Below are positions 30,590 through 38,666 of a stretch of 64,000 nucleotides of DNA, piece by piece (position 1 is the stretch's first letter; each line of letters begins with the position of its first letter). A model generated the notes under the pieces. That model searched no databases, was not told the DNA's origin, and worked only from the letters and a program-made list of their open reading frames with translations. The DNA lies in assembly GCA_964654285.1 (NCBI GenBank), contig CAZZJC010000002.1:62001-126000 (forward strand). Direction: 5' to 3'. This stretch comes from BJHQ01 sp964654285 (GTDB taxonomy: Bacteria; Planctomycetota; UBA11346). The position numbers and the translations under genes were made by a program.

Positions 30590-31792
30590 ATGGAAGCCAG
30601 CCGCCAGGACGATCGCTACCGCAAACGTGGAGTCTCCGCCGGGAAGGAGGAGGTCCACGCCGCCATCGCGCGGCAGGATGCCGGGCTCTTCCCGGGCGCC
30701 TTCTGCAAGATCATCGCGGATGAGCTCACCGGTTCGCCCGACCACTGCCTGATCGTCCACGCCGATACCGCCGGCACCAAGGCGTCGCTCGGCTACCTCG
30801 CCTGGCGCGAGGGTTTTCCCAACGTCTGGCGCGGCATCGCGCAGGACGCGCTGGTCATGAACCTGGATGACCTCGGCTGCGTCGGCGCGCTGGGGCCGTT
30901 CCTGGTCTCGAACACCATCGGCCGCAATGCGAAGCTCATCCCCGGCGCCGTGCTGGGCGAGATCATCGACGGCTACCAGCGCCTCTGCGACCTGCTGACC
31001 CGTGATGGCATCCCGTGCCGGATGACTGGCGGCGAGACCGCCGACGTGGGCGACCTCGTCCGCACCATCGATGTCGGCTGCACCATCACCGCCCGTCTGC
31101 CGCGCGCCGACGTCATCGATGCCGCCCGCATCACGGTGGGCGACGTGCTGGTCGGGTTCAGCTCGCTCGGCCAGGCCGCGTGGGAGGACGCACCCAATTC
31201 AGGCATCGGCTCGAACGGCCTGACCAGCGCGCGGCATGAACTGCTTGGCGGCTACCGGGAAAAATACCCGGAAACCTACGCGCCCCAGATCGATCCGATG
31301 CTGGTCTATTGCGGCAGGCATCGCCTGGAGGAACCGCTGCCGGGCGACCCGGCCTTCACCGTCGGTTCCGCCCTGCTCTCACCGACGCGCACCTACCTGC
31401 CGCTCATCAGGCGCCTGCTCACGCGCATCCCGCGCACGGACGTGCATGGCTTCATCCACTGCTCCGGCGGCGGGCAGACCAAGATCCTGCGCTTCGGCGC
31501 CCCCGGTGCCGCGCGCGGCCTGCGATTCATCAAGGATTCGCTCTTCCCGGTGCCGCCGCTGTGCGCCGCCATCCAGGCCAGCACCGGCCTGAAATGGAGC
31601 GAGATGTATTCGGTCTACAACATGGGCCATCGCCTGGAGGCCGCCCTGCCCGCCGCCCACGCCGCCACCGCCATCGCGGTCGCCCGTGATGTGGGGCTGG
31701 AAGCCAAGATCATTGGCCGGATTGAGGCCAACGATGGGGCGGGGAATGTGGTCGAAGTGCGGGGACCATTCGGGACGTTCGTTTACCGATAG
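30590..31792 (+). CDS. purM: Phosphoribosylformylglycinamidine cyclo-ligase, long form
   Basis: The ATG at 30590 yields a 400-residue PurM, longer than the enterobacterial 345, as in Bacteroidetes and PVC bacteria. It closes the imidazole ring of AIR using ATP in purine synthesis. Key segments are RYRKRGVSAGKEEVHAAI at the N-terminus, the nucleotide and metal site HADTAGTKASLGYLAW, IAQDALVMNLDDLGCVGA, MTGGETADVGDLVRTIDVG, and the C-terminal GGGQTKILRFG with YSVYNMGHRLE. The 42 residues before this ATG are not conserved in the family. The gene is divergent from the AmaP-like gene; the low-GC orphan starts only 6 bases after its stop. Confidence 0.93.
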   Translation: MEASRQDDRYRKRGVSAGKEEVHAAIARQDAGLFPGAFCKIIADELTGSPDHCLIVHADTAGTKASLGYLAWREGFPNVWRGIAQDALVMNLDDLGCVGALGPFLVSNTIGRNAKLIPGAVLGEIIDGYQRLCDLLTRDGIPCRMTGGETADVGDLVRTIDVGCTITARLPRADVIDAARITVGDVLVGFSSLGQAAWEDAPNSGIGSNGLTSARHELLGGYREKYPETYAPQIDPMLVYCGRHRLEEPLPGDPAFTVGSALLSPTRTYLPLIRRLLTRIPRTDVHGFIHCSGGGQTKILRFGAPGAARGLRFIKDSLFPVPPLCAAIQASTGLKWSEMYSVYNMGHRLEAALPAAHAATAIAVARDVGLEAKIIGRIEANDGAGNVVEVRGPFGTFVYR

Positions 31793-31798
31793 GACTAT

Positions 31799-32287
31799 AT
31801 GAAAACCCTCTTGTTTCTTTTCCTGTGCGCGGCCCTGTCCGCTGAGGACATTTCTCCGACTCCGCTGGCGGCATCCTTCATGACCAGCCTTGGTCAGGGG
31901 TGGATGCTCACCGATGCGGGCCGCGAGTTGTTGCGAGAGCACGGGGGAAAGAAAGTAAACGAGGTCCTTCGCCTGGACCAAATGGATGTGATCTTCCTTC
32001 CAAATTACAATGAATTCAGCCTTACTCCTTCACTCCACCTCACCCGGGAATCTTTGCCGGAACTGAAAGCGAGCATTTTCGCAAAGCGATTACCTACCCT
32101 GAATACCGCAGGAAATCTCGGGAGCGGCGTCTATGGGCAATTATTAAGCAGTGTTCTTGGGGAATTGATATTTGTCTCCAAGGATCGGAAGGCTTTCAGG
32201 ATCACGATCGGAACAGGCCCCTTGATCGAACTTCGCAGTAAAACCAAGAACTACACATTTTATTTGGACTATATTGCGTTGGAATAG
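31799..32287 (+). CDS. Low-GC orphan exported protein
   Basis: The 162-residue product has a clear signal peptide (MKTLLFLFLCAALSAEDI). The mature part has no recognised domain; it ends in a strand-rich region (IELRSKTKNYTFYLDYIAL). Sampled 60-base lines inside the gene are only about 40-55% GC, clearly lower than the flanking genes, which suggests recent acquisition. It starts 6 bases after purM and could be co-transcribed with it. Function unknown. Confidence 0.65.
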   Translation: MKTLLFLFLCAALSAEDISPTPLAASFMTSLGQGWMLTDAGRELLREHGGKKVNEVLRLDQMDVIFLPNYNEFSLTPSLHLTRESLPELKASIFAKRLPTLNTAGNLGSGVYGQLLSSVLGELIFVSKDRKAFRITIGTGPLIELRSKTKNYTFYLDYIALE

Positions 32288-32315
32288 TTGGAATGACCAC
32301 GATGCCCTTTCCCTC

Positions 32316-33689
32316 ATGTCCCAACCCCTCGTCATCATCTCCTGCGTCGGCCTGACCCCGCGCCATCTTGGTGCGGATACGCCGAACCTGAGCGCCCTCG
32401 CTGGCGCCGGATTCGTGGCGCCGCTCAGCGGGCCGATCCCGGCGGTGACGACCACGGCGCAGGCGACCCTGGTCACCGGAGTCGGTCCGGAGAGCCACGG
32501 CATCGTCGGCAACGGCTGGTATTTCCGCGAGCTGGGCGAGGTCTGGTTCTGGCGTCAAAGCGAGAGGCTGATCCAGGCCGAATCATGCTGGAGCCGCCTG
32601 CGCCGCACCCGCAAGGATCTGCGCGTGCTCAAGCATTTCTGGTGGTATGCGATGAACACCGACGTGGATGCGACGGTGACGCCGCGCCCGGTCTACCACC
32701 ACGACGGACGCAAGTCGCCGGACTTCTACGCCCTGCCGGCCACGCTGAAGGCAGCGATCCAGGCGAAGCACGGCACGTTTCCGCTGTTCTCGTTCTGGGG
32801 GCCGACCGCGAACGTGACATCGACGCGCTGGATCGCGGAGAGCTTCGCCACCGCCTTCGCCGCGACGCGCCCGCACCTGTCGTGGGTCTACCTGCCGCAC
32901 CTCGACTACGACCTGCAACGCTTCGGCCCGCGTGGGCCGCATCTGGCGAAGTCCCTGCGCCAGCTCGATGCCGAGGCGGGCAAGGTCATCGCCACCGCCA
33001 AGGAACACGGCGCCCTACCGATCGTCGTGAGCGAATACGGCCTTGAAGCGGTCGACCACGCGGTGGAGATCAACCGCGCCCTGCGCCGCAACGGCCTCCT
33101 GGCGGTGACCCGCAACGCCGCCGGGGAACTCCTGGATCCGGGCGCCTCGCGCGCTTTCGCGGTCTGCGACCACCAGGTCGCCCACGTCTATTGCCAGCAG
33201 CCGGAAGACGTCGGCCGCACCTTGGAAGTGCTCGCGCGCGTGCCGGGCATCTCGCAGACCTTCGCCGGACGCGAGCGGCGCGAGATCGGTCTCGATCACC
33301 CGCGCAGCGGCGAGATCATCGCCATCGCCGAACGCGGTGCCTGGTTCGCCTACGATTACTGGCTGGAGGACGAGGCCCGACCCGACTTCGCGCGCTGCGT
33401 CGAGATCCACAAGAAGCCCGGCTACGACCCGCGCGAGCTGTTCTTCGATCCCAAGGGCGGCAAGCGCCGCGCAATGACCGCGCTGGCGCGCAAGATGCTC
33501 GGCCTGCGCTACCGCATGGATCCCTGCCCGCTCGACACGTCGCTGGTGCGCGGCAGCCATGGCCTGCCCGCGTCGGATCCGCAGGACGGCGCGGTGCTCA
33601 TCTGCCCCGACGCCACCTGGGCGAAAGCGACGCAATCAGCGTGGGACATGCGCGATCTCGCGCCCGCGATCGAACGGCATCTGGGGTAG
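32316..33689 (+). CDS. Alkaline-phosphatase-superfamily phosphodiesterase/pyrophosphatase
   Basis: The ATG at 32316 gives a 457-residue protein of the nucleotide pyrophosphatase type. Visible motifs are LSGPIPAVTTTAQATLVTGV (nucleophilic Thr in TTTAQATL), SHGIVGNGWYFRE, the metal site VYLPHLDYDLQRFGP and the later VVSEYGLEAVDHAVEIN and FAVCDHQVAHVY. These give the Asp, His and Thr residues that coordinate two zinc ions in the family. No signal peptide is obvious, so it may act in the cytosol. The substrate is unknown; related proteins cleave nucleotide sugars or phospholipid-type diesters. It is 48 bases upstream of the reductase gene. Confidence 0.83.
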   Translation: MSQPLVIISCVGLTPRHLGADTPNLSALAGAGFVAPLSGPIPAVTTTAQATLVTGVGPESHGIVGNGWYFRELGEVWFWRQSERLIQAESCWSRLRRTRKDLRVLKHFWWYAMNTDVDATVTPRPVYHHDGRKSPDFYALPATLKAAIQAKHGTFPLFSFWGPTANVTSTRWIAESFATAFAATRPHLSWVYLPHLDYDLQRFGPRGPHLAKSLRQLDAEAGKVIATAKEHGALPIVVSEYGLEAVDHAVEINRALRRNGLLAVTRNAAGELLDPGASRAFAVCDHQVAHVYCQQPEDVGRTLEVLARVPGISQTFAGRERREIGLDHPRSGEIIAIAERGAWFAYDYWLEDEARPDFARCVEIHKKPGYDPRELFFDPKGGKRRAMTALARKMLGLRYRMDPCPLDTSLVRGSHGLPASDPQDGAVLICPDATWAKATQSAWDMRDLAPAIERHLG

Positions 33690-33737
33690 CCGATCCTCCG
33701 GCTTCCTCTGCGTCCAGGCTCCCCATCATCGCCGGGC

Positions 33738-34910
33738 ATGGATCCCATCCGCAACCAGACTCCGGGCATGCAGTACCGCCGCTTCGGCACAACCGGGCAG
33801 CGCCTCTCGGCGATCACCCTGGGCGGCATGCGCTACGTCGACGGCTGGAAGCAGCCGCACGACCAGGTGCCGCCGGCCATGGCCGAGCAATGCGCGCGTA
33901 TGGTGCAGCTCGCGCTCGACGCCGGCATCAACCACATCGAGACCGCGCAGGGCTACGGCCGCAGCGAGCACTGCTACGGCCAGGTGCTGAGCGAGCTGCG
34001 CATCCCGCGTTCGCGCTACCACCTGATGACCAAGGGCGCGCCCGCCACCGCCGAGGACGCCAAGCGGATGGTCGAGGCGCAGCTCAAGGCGCTGCGCCTG
34101 GACCATATCGACCTCTATGCCTGGCACGGCATCAACAACCCGGAAATCGCCGACCGCGCCCTGGCCAAGGGCGGTCCGGTCGAGGCGCTGCACCGCCTGC
34201 GCGACCAGGGCGTGATCGGGGCGGTCGGCTTCAGCACCCACGGCCGCCTGGAGACCGTCCTGCGGGCGATCCAGACCGATCTGTTCGCCTTCGTCAACAT
34301 GCATTACTACTACTTCTACCAGCGCCTGCGCGGGGCGGTCGATCTCGCGGCGGCGAAGGACATGGGCGTGTTCATCATCTCGCCCAACGACAAGGGCGGG
34401 CAGCTTTTCTCTCCTTCGCCGTTGCTGCGCGAGCTGTGCGCACCGCTGACGCCGATCCAGTTCAACGCGCGCTGGCTGCTCGCCTCGCCGCACGTCCACA
34501 CCCTGTCGTTCGGGATGACGGAACCGGAGCACGTCAGCGAGATGCGCAGCATCTTCCCCGCCCCATGCCCGGCCGACCGCGCCCTGCTGGAGATCACCAA
34601 CCGGATGGATGCGCGCCAGAGCGTCGATCCGCTATCGGCCTGGCAGGGCTGGGAATGCCAGGACGATCCCTCGGGCATCAACATCCCCGAGGTGCTGCGC
34701 TTCCGCCGCATGTGGAAATGCTACGACATGGAAGGCTTCGGCCGCTACCGCTACAACATGCTCGAAGCCAAGGGCCACTGGTTCCCCGGCCACTACGCGA
34801 GCGAAGACCTGGTCGAGCGCGTCGACACCTCGCGCGTGCCGGCCGGGATCGACCTCAAGGCGCTGTTGCGGGAAACGCATCGCGCCCTGTACGTGCCCAA
34901 GAAGATCTGA
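33738..34910 (+). CDS. Aldo/keto reductase
   Basis: The 390-residue NADPH-dependent oxidoreductase has the AKR barrel with a catalytic tetrad region: ETAQGYGRSEHCYG (Tyr), YHLMTKGAP (Lys) and LYAWHGINNPE (His). A glycine-rich cofactor region lies near VIGAVGFSTHGR and IISPNDKGGQL. The C-terminal 60 residues align in pattern with the ferredoxin-like tail of Fe-S-containing AKRs (GINIPEVLRF and GHWFPG followed by GIDLKALLRETH), but the cluster cysteines are absent. An alternative ATG at 33768 is in frame. No strong ribosome binding site is seen for either. Substrate unknown; convergent with kdsD. Confidence 0.87.
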   Translation: MDPIRNQTPGMQYRRFGTTGQRLSAITLGGMRYVDGWKQPHDQVPPAMAEQCARMVQLALDAGINHIETAQGYGRSEHCYGQVLSELRIPRSRYHLMTKGAPATAEDAKRMVEAQLKALRLDHIDLYAWHGINNPEIADRALAKGGPVEALHRLRDQGVIGAVGFSTHGRLETVLRAIQTDLFAFVNMHYYYFYQRLRGAVDLAAAKDMGVFIISPNDKGGQLFSPSPLLRELCAPLTPIQFNARWLLASPHVHTLSFGMTEPEHVSEMRSIFPAPCPADRALLEITNRMDARQSVDPLSAWQGWECQDDPSGINIPEVLRFRRMWKCYDMEGFGRYRYNMLEAKGHWFPGHYASEDLVERVDTSRVPAGIDLKALLRETHRALYVPKKI

Positions 34911-34934
34911 TCCGGATCAGCCTGGATTTTCCGC

Positions 34935-35948
34935 TCAACCCTGGAAGCCGCGTTCGCTCAGATCCTGGATGTGGATCGAACCGATCAGGGTGCCGTCGGC
35001 TTCGATCACCGGCAGTTCGTTGATCTTCTTCTCGCCGCACAGGCGCAGCGCGGCTTGCAGCAGTTCATCGGCGCGGATCGCACGGCAGGGCATGGTGGCG
35101 AATCCTGCCACCGGCGCGGCGAGCACCGCACCCGGATCCGGTTTCCCGGCGAGCGCCCGATGCAGGTCGCCATCGGTGAAGATGCCGAGCAGCCTGCGCT
35201 GGGGATCGACCAGCGCGACCGAACCCGAACGCGCCCGCATGATCGCCTGCAGGCAGGCGTTCACCGTGGTTTCCGGGGAAACCGCCGGGGCGCGTTCTCC
35301 CGTGCGCATGGCCTCGCGGCAGGTCATCAGCTTGCGGCCAAGCGCGCCGCCGGGGTGGTAACGGGCGTATTGCTCAGGCGTGAACGCACGCTGCCGCTGC
35401 ACGGTCAGGGCGAGCGCATCGGCGAGCGCGAGCATCGCCGTGGTGCTGGTCGAGGGCGCGAGTCCGAGCGGGCAGGCCTCGACCACGGTGCCGATCGAGA
35501 GCACCGGATCCGCATGGCGGCCGAGCGGCGAATCGGCCCGGCCGACAATCGCCACCACGGCGCAGCCGATGAGCGACAGCGACGGCAGGATGGCGACGAT
35601 CTCCTCGCTGGAACCGGAGTTCGAGAACGCCAGCACCACGTCGTCGCGCTGGACCATGCCGAGGTCGCCGTGGCGGGCCTCGGCCGGATGCAGGAACAGG
35701 GAGGGGGTCCCGGTCGAGGCGAAGGTCGCGGCGGCCTTGCGCGCGATCAACCCGGCCTTGCCGACGCCGGTCGTCACCAACCGGCCCGACCGACCCTCGC
35801 CGCAGCGGGTGCGGATCAGCCGGCAGGCCGCCACCAGCGCCCGACGCTGGCTTGCGGCCGCAGCGGTCAGCCGCGCCAGGGCCTCGGCCTCGGTGCGCAG
35901 GATGGCTTCGACACTGGCGAGGGTGGCGTCATCGTCGTCCGCGTTCAT
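34935..35948 (-). CDS. kdsD: Arabinose-5-phosphate isomerase (KpsF/GutQ/KdsD)
   Basis: The 337-residue enzyme converts ribulose 5-phosphate to arabinose 5-phosphate, the first step toward Kdo for lipopolysaccharide. The SIS domain fills about 35-185: VTTGVGKAGLIARKAAATFA, the catalytic His in AEARHGDLGMV, and AFSNSGSSEEI. Two CBS domains follow (about 205-335: VNACLQAIMRARSGSVALVD, GIFTDGDLHRAL, KINELPVIEADGTLIGSIHI). The ATG at 35948 is preferred over the very long upstream extension, which overlaps the opposite small gene. LPS-type outer membrane synthesis is thus likely in this organism. Confidence 0.95.
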   Translation of the reverse strand: MNADDDDATLASVEAILRTEAEALARLTAAAASQRRALVAACRLIRTRCGEGRSGRLVTTGVGKAGLIARKAAATFASTGTPSLFLHPAEARHGDLGMVQRDDVVLAFSNSGSSEEIVAILPSLSLIGCAVVAIVGRADSPLGRHADPVLSIGTVVEACPLGLAPSTSTTAMLALADALALTVQRQRAFTPEQYARYHPGGALGRKLMTCREAMRTGERAPAVSPETTVNACLQAIMRARSGSVALVDPQRRLLGIFTDGDLHRALAGKPDPGAVLAAPVAGFATMPCRAIRADELLQAALRLCGEKKINELPVIEADGTLIGSIHIQDLSERGFQG

Positions 35949-36053
35949 GGCCGGCAGTGTGGAGATGGATGCGGTGGCGCCAAGCCGGTGGGAGCGCGCG
36001 CCAAACCCGGTGGCCGGATGGTCTCGATCCGATCCTTCGGCACACTCCCGGCC

Positions 36054-36479
36054 ATGATCCGCCCTGCGATAGCCGGCGACCGGCTCTATTCGATCACCTG
36101 CCGGCCGCACGAGTTCGCGCTCAACCGCGACGCCGTGCGCTTCCAGGTGCGCTATGCACCGATCTTCGATGATCCCGCCGAGGTGGCGCTGGCCCACTTC
36201 AAGGTGCTGGTGCTGGAGGCCTGGATCGAGACCCCAGAGGACGCGCCGGCTGGCAGGCCTCGGCTCGAATTGCTGAAATGCGGCTGGGAATTGGAGTTGA
36301 CCACGGCTGCGCCGACCCAGGTCGGAACCCTGCCCGAACTGCCGGACGAGATCCCCCTCCTGCTGGGTCGCGTTGCCGCGACGGTGAACGACCTCGCGCA
36401 CCGCGCCGGCGTGGAAACCCTGATCAGCGACGATGCGGTGACGGAACTCGTGCTGGCCTATCGTCGCGGCGGAGACTGA
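36054..36479 (+). CDS. Unknown protein, 141 residues
   Basis: A compact protein starting with MIRPAIAGDRLYSITC and ending VTELVLAYRRGGD. Alternating hydrophobic and polar residues suggest several beta strands followed by two C-terminal helices (RVAATVNDLAHRAG). No motif, signal peptide or membrane helix was recognised, although the strand-then-helix layout is loosely SecB-like. An in-frame ATG at 36018 is a possible alternative start. It is divergent from kdsD across about 105 bases. Coding potential seems real from codon use, but there is no family support. Confidence 0.55.
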   Translation: MIRPAIAGDRLYSITCRPHEFALNRDAVRFQVRYAPIFDDPAEVALAHFKVLVLEAWIETPEDAPAGRPRLELLKCGWELELTTAAPTQVGTLPELPDEIPLLLGRVAATVNDLAHRAGVETLISDDAVTELVLAYRRGGD

Positions 36480-36895
36480 ACCAGGAATTGCCATTTGCTC
36501 AGGAATCACCACCAGGTTGACGATCCCAGGTACGGTTCCGGTGGCCGCGAGTGATAGATCTCTAGCGGGGCTTGCGCCCCAGCCCGACTGCGCCGCTGTG
36601 CGGCTGGCATGCTGCGCATGTCCCCGCTGCGCGGGGATCGGACTGCGGCGACGGTGGCTTCGCCACCTTCCCGCTGCGCGGGACCAAGCCCGTCCCCGCT
36701 CTCGCGCTCGTTCGGGGGATCGCTCTTCGCGGGGCTCTCGCCCCTGGACCCGCACCGACCCGATCCGTGCGGAAGCCGGGCTCTATTCGTCAACCTGTCG
36801 GGGCATCCTGAATATCAGCGGGAAACTGGGGAACGGAGAGGGCGATTCCTTGCGGACAGAGGTTTTGCTCATGTCCCCCAGATCAGGCCGCTGGC
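36480..36895. other. Intergenic region holding the repeat copy A
   Basis: No gene is supported across these 416 bases. The left part contains copy A of the dispersed hairpin-rich repeat (36557 to about 36720). The rest (36721-36895) has smaller inverted repeats (for example GGGGCTCTCGCCCC) and the 3' flank of the flagellin gene. Two ORFs of 95 and 132 codons cross it, but they mirror hairpin symmetry rather than a protein. Confidence 0.6.
36557..36720 (+). repeat. Dispersed structured repeat, copy A
   Basis: The segment beginning GATCTCTAGCGGGGCTTGCG recurs in inverted orientation at 53431-53603. It is rich in short perfect stems: CCCCGC-3-GCGGGG, GGTGGC-3-GCCACC and CCCGC-3-GCGGG. The loops vary between copies while the first two stems do not, which favours a selected secondary structure. 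Confidence 0.8.
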
Positions 36896-37741
36896 TCAGC
36901 CCCCGAGCAGCTTGAGGACCAGGCTGCTGCGCTGGTTCTGCTGCGCGCTCGCCGCCAGGCTGGACTGGATCAGGATCTGGTCGCGCACCCGGTTCGCGGA
37001 TTCCTGGGCCATGTCGGTGTCGGCGATGGTCGATTGGGCGCTAGCGAGGTTGATCATGCCTTCCTTCAGACTGCCGAGGGCGGAACCGATCGTGTTGGCC
37101 TCCAGCGAACCCAGGGTGCCGCGCTGCTGGCCGACATCCTTGAGCGCGTTGTCGATGCTCGCCAGCGCGGCGCTGGCGCCGCCGGGTGCGAGCAGCGACA
37201 GGCCATTGGTGCCGAGGCCGTTCTGATCGAAGCCGGCCGGGCTGCCGGTGGCCTGGCTGGCGATCGACAGGTTGACCGCCTGGCCCGATTCCGGCCCGGT
37301 CTGCACCGATTTGTTCTGGAACGAGCCATCGAGCAGCTTGGCACCGGCGTACTGGGTATTGCCGGCGATCTGGTTGATGGCCATGCCCAGGTTCTGGAAT
37401 TGCGCGTCCAGCGCGGCGAGCTGGGCCGGATCGGTGGTTGCGGTGCTGCTCGCCTGCAGGGCCAGGTTGCGCTGCTGCTGGAGGAGCTCTTGCACACCAG
37501 ACAAGCCGCCATCTGCGGTCTGGAGCATATTGACGCTCTGCTCCAGGTCGTCGGTGGACTGCTGCATCCCGCGCAACTGCGCGAGGAGCTGCTGCGAGAT
37601 CATGAGCGACGCAGGACCGTTGGCGGCCGAGTTCAGCTTCGAACCGCTGGCGAGCTTGGCCAGGCTCTGGGCCAGGTCGGTGCTGCGTTTCTGGATCTGG
37701 ACGGCCTGCGCCGTGTTCGAGCCGTTGATGCTGAGGGACAT
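36896..37741 (-). CDS. fliC: Flagellin
   Basis: The 281-residue protein is the flagellar filament subunit, or a near relative. The conserved terminal helices are present: at the N-terminus TDLAQSLAKLASGSKLNSAA (the usual LSSGLRINSAADD position) and QLLAQLRGMQQSTDDLEQSV; at the C-terminus INLASAQSTIADTDMAQESA and QSSLAASAQQNQRSSLVLKL. The variable D2/D3 region is almost absent, so the filament would be minimal. AAGGAG lies 7 bases before the ATG at 37741, which decides the start. It is the only flagellar gene in the window; the rest of the apparatus must be elsewhere. Confidence 0.92.
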   Translation of the reverse strand: MSLSINGSNTAQAVQIQKRSTDLAQSLAKLASGSKLNSAANGPASLMISQQLLAQLRGMQQSTDDLEQSVNMLQTADGGLSGVQELLQQQRNLALQASSTATTDPAQLAALDAQFQNLGMAINQIAGNTQYAGAKLLDGSFQNKSVQTGPESGQAVNLSIASQATGSPAGFDQNGLGTNGLSLLAPGGASAALASIDNALKDVGQQRGTLGSLEANTIGSALGSLKEGMINLASAQSTIADTDMAQESANRVRDQILIQSSLAASAQQNQRSSLVLKLLGG

Positions 37742-38116
37742 GGCGTGCTCCTTCGGGATGGAGGCCGGGTTCGGCGGGCGATCAGGGCTCAAGCCACCGG
37801 GTGCGCCGACCGATCCTGCTGCGTGCGAGGTATAGCAAGGCGCCATCCCGAAGGGAAGTGGAAACTGGCCAGGCTGTGATGGCATGAAGTCTGCTGCAAC
37901 CAGCATTTTGACTGGATTGGCGCAATCATCGCCGGGTTGAACATCTGGCACGAATCGGTCGGGACGGATCCGGTTGGGCGTGCACCACCAGGGAAGATTG
38001 CGGAAAAACGTTGGTGAAGCCGGCGCTTCGATCACCGGAGGATCGCCTGGACAAGAAGCCGGTGCGGGACGCGCAGCTTCAGGAGGTGGAAAGACCGCAG
38101 CGTCCGCGGGTGGAAA
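37742..38116. other. Intergenic region upstream of flagellin
   Basis: These 375 bases lie between the flagellin start and the end of the LOG-family gene. I searched by eye for sigma-28 and sigma-54 promoters toward flagellin and found no convincing match. No RNA gene or ORF is supported; a long leader for the flagellin mRNA is possible. Confidence 0.5.
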
Positions 38117-38662
38117 TCAGCCCTGCCCCGGCACCTCGGCTGCGGCCTCTCCAGGTGTTGCAACGAACCGGATAAGATCCCGGGCCGGGCCGTAGAGCAG
38201 CCCATCCGCCTCGGCACGGGCGAGCTGGATCCTGAACCCGGCATAGAACCCATCGGTGTCGACCACCACCACCGGGGCGCGGGTGTTGCCGATCTGGCGC
38301 TGGACGGCGACCTCCCAGAGCTCCTCCCAGGTGCCGGGGCCGCCCGGCAGGGCGATATAGGCATCGGCGCCCTCGGCCAGGAGGCGCTTGCGCGTGCGCA
38401 TGTCCTCGGCGATCTCGGCGGTGGTCAGTCTGGGGTGGAGCAGCCCTTCGTCCGCGAAGCGGCGCAGGATGACGCCGCGCACCGCGCCGCCGGCGGCCAG
38501 GCAGGCGTCGTTGAGCGCGCCCATGCAGCCCTCGCGGCCGGCGCCGTTGACCAGCAGCCAGCCGCGTCGGGCCGCAAGCCGACCGAGTTCCTCCGCGACG
38601 GCCAGGTAGCGTGCCGGCGTGCGCGGGCTGGATGAGGCATAGACGGTGACCGTGGCCGGCAT
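38117..38662 (-). CDS. LOG-family protein (lysine decarboxylase-like fold)
   Basis: The 181-residue cytosolic protein has the LOG signature PGGPGTWEELWEV (about 105-117) with the catalytic Glu, and the upstream nucleotide pocket LLVNGAGREGCMGAL and EDMRTRKRLL. Characterised relatives are nucleoside 5'-monophosphate phosphoribohydrolases that release bases such as cytokinins or adenine. The gene is 4 bases downstream of a Ser/Thr kinase gene, so the two are translationally linked. Biological substrate unknown. Confidence 0.88.
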   Translation of the reverse strand: MPATVTVYASSSPRTPARYLAVAEELGRLAARRGWLLVNGAGREGCMGALNDACLAAGGAVRGVILRRFADEGLLHPRLTTAEIAEDMRTRKRLLAEGADAYIALPGGPGTWEELWEVAVQRQIGNTRAPVVVVDTDGFYAGFRIQLARAEADGLLYGPARDLIRFVATPGEAAAEVPGQG

Positions 38663-38666
38663 GGGG

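Noticed and set aside
36506..36915. ORFs of 95 and 132 codons in the repeat region
   Set aside because: The minus-strand frame is partly readable in copy B (GGEATVAAVRSPRSGDMRSM-like), but the strongest signal is conserved nucleotide stems with variable loops, without a start or ribosome site in common.
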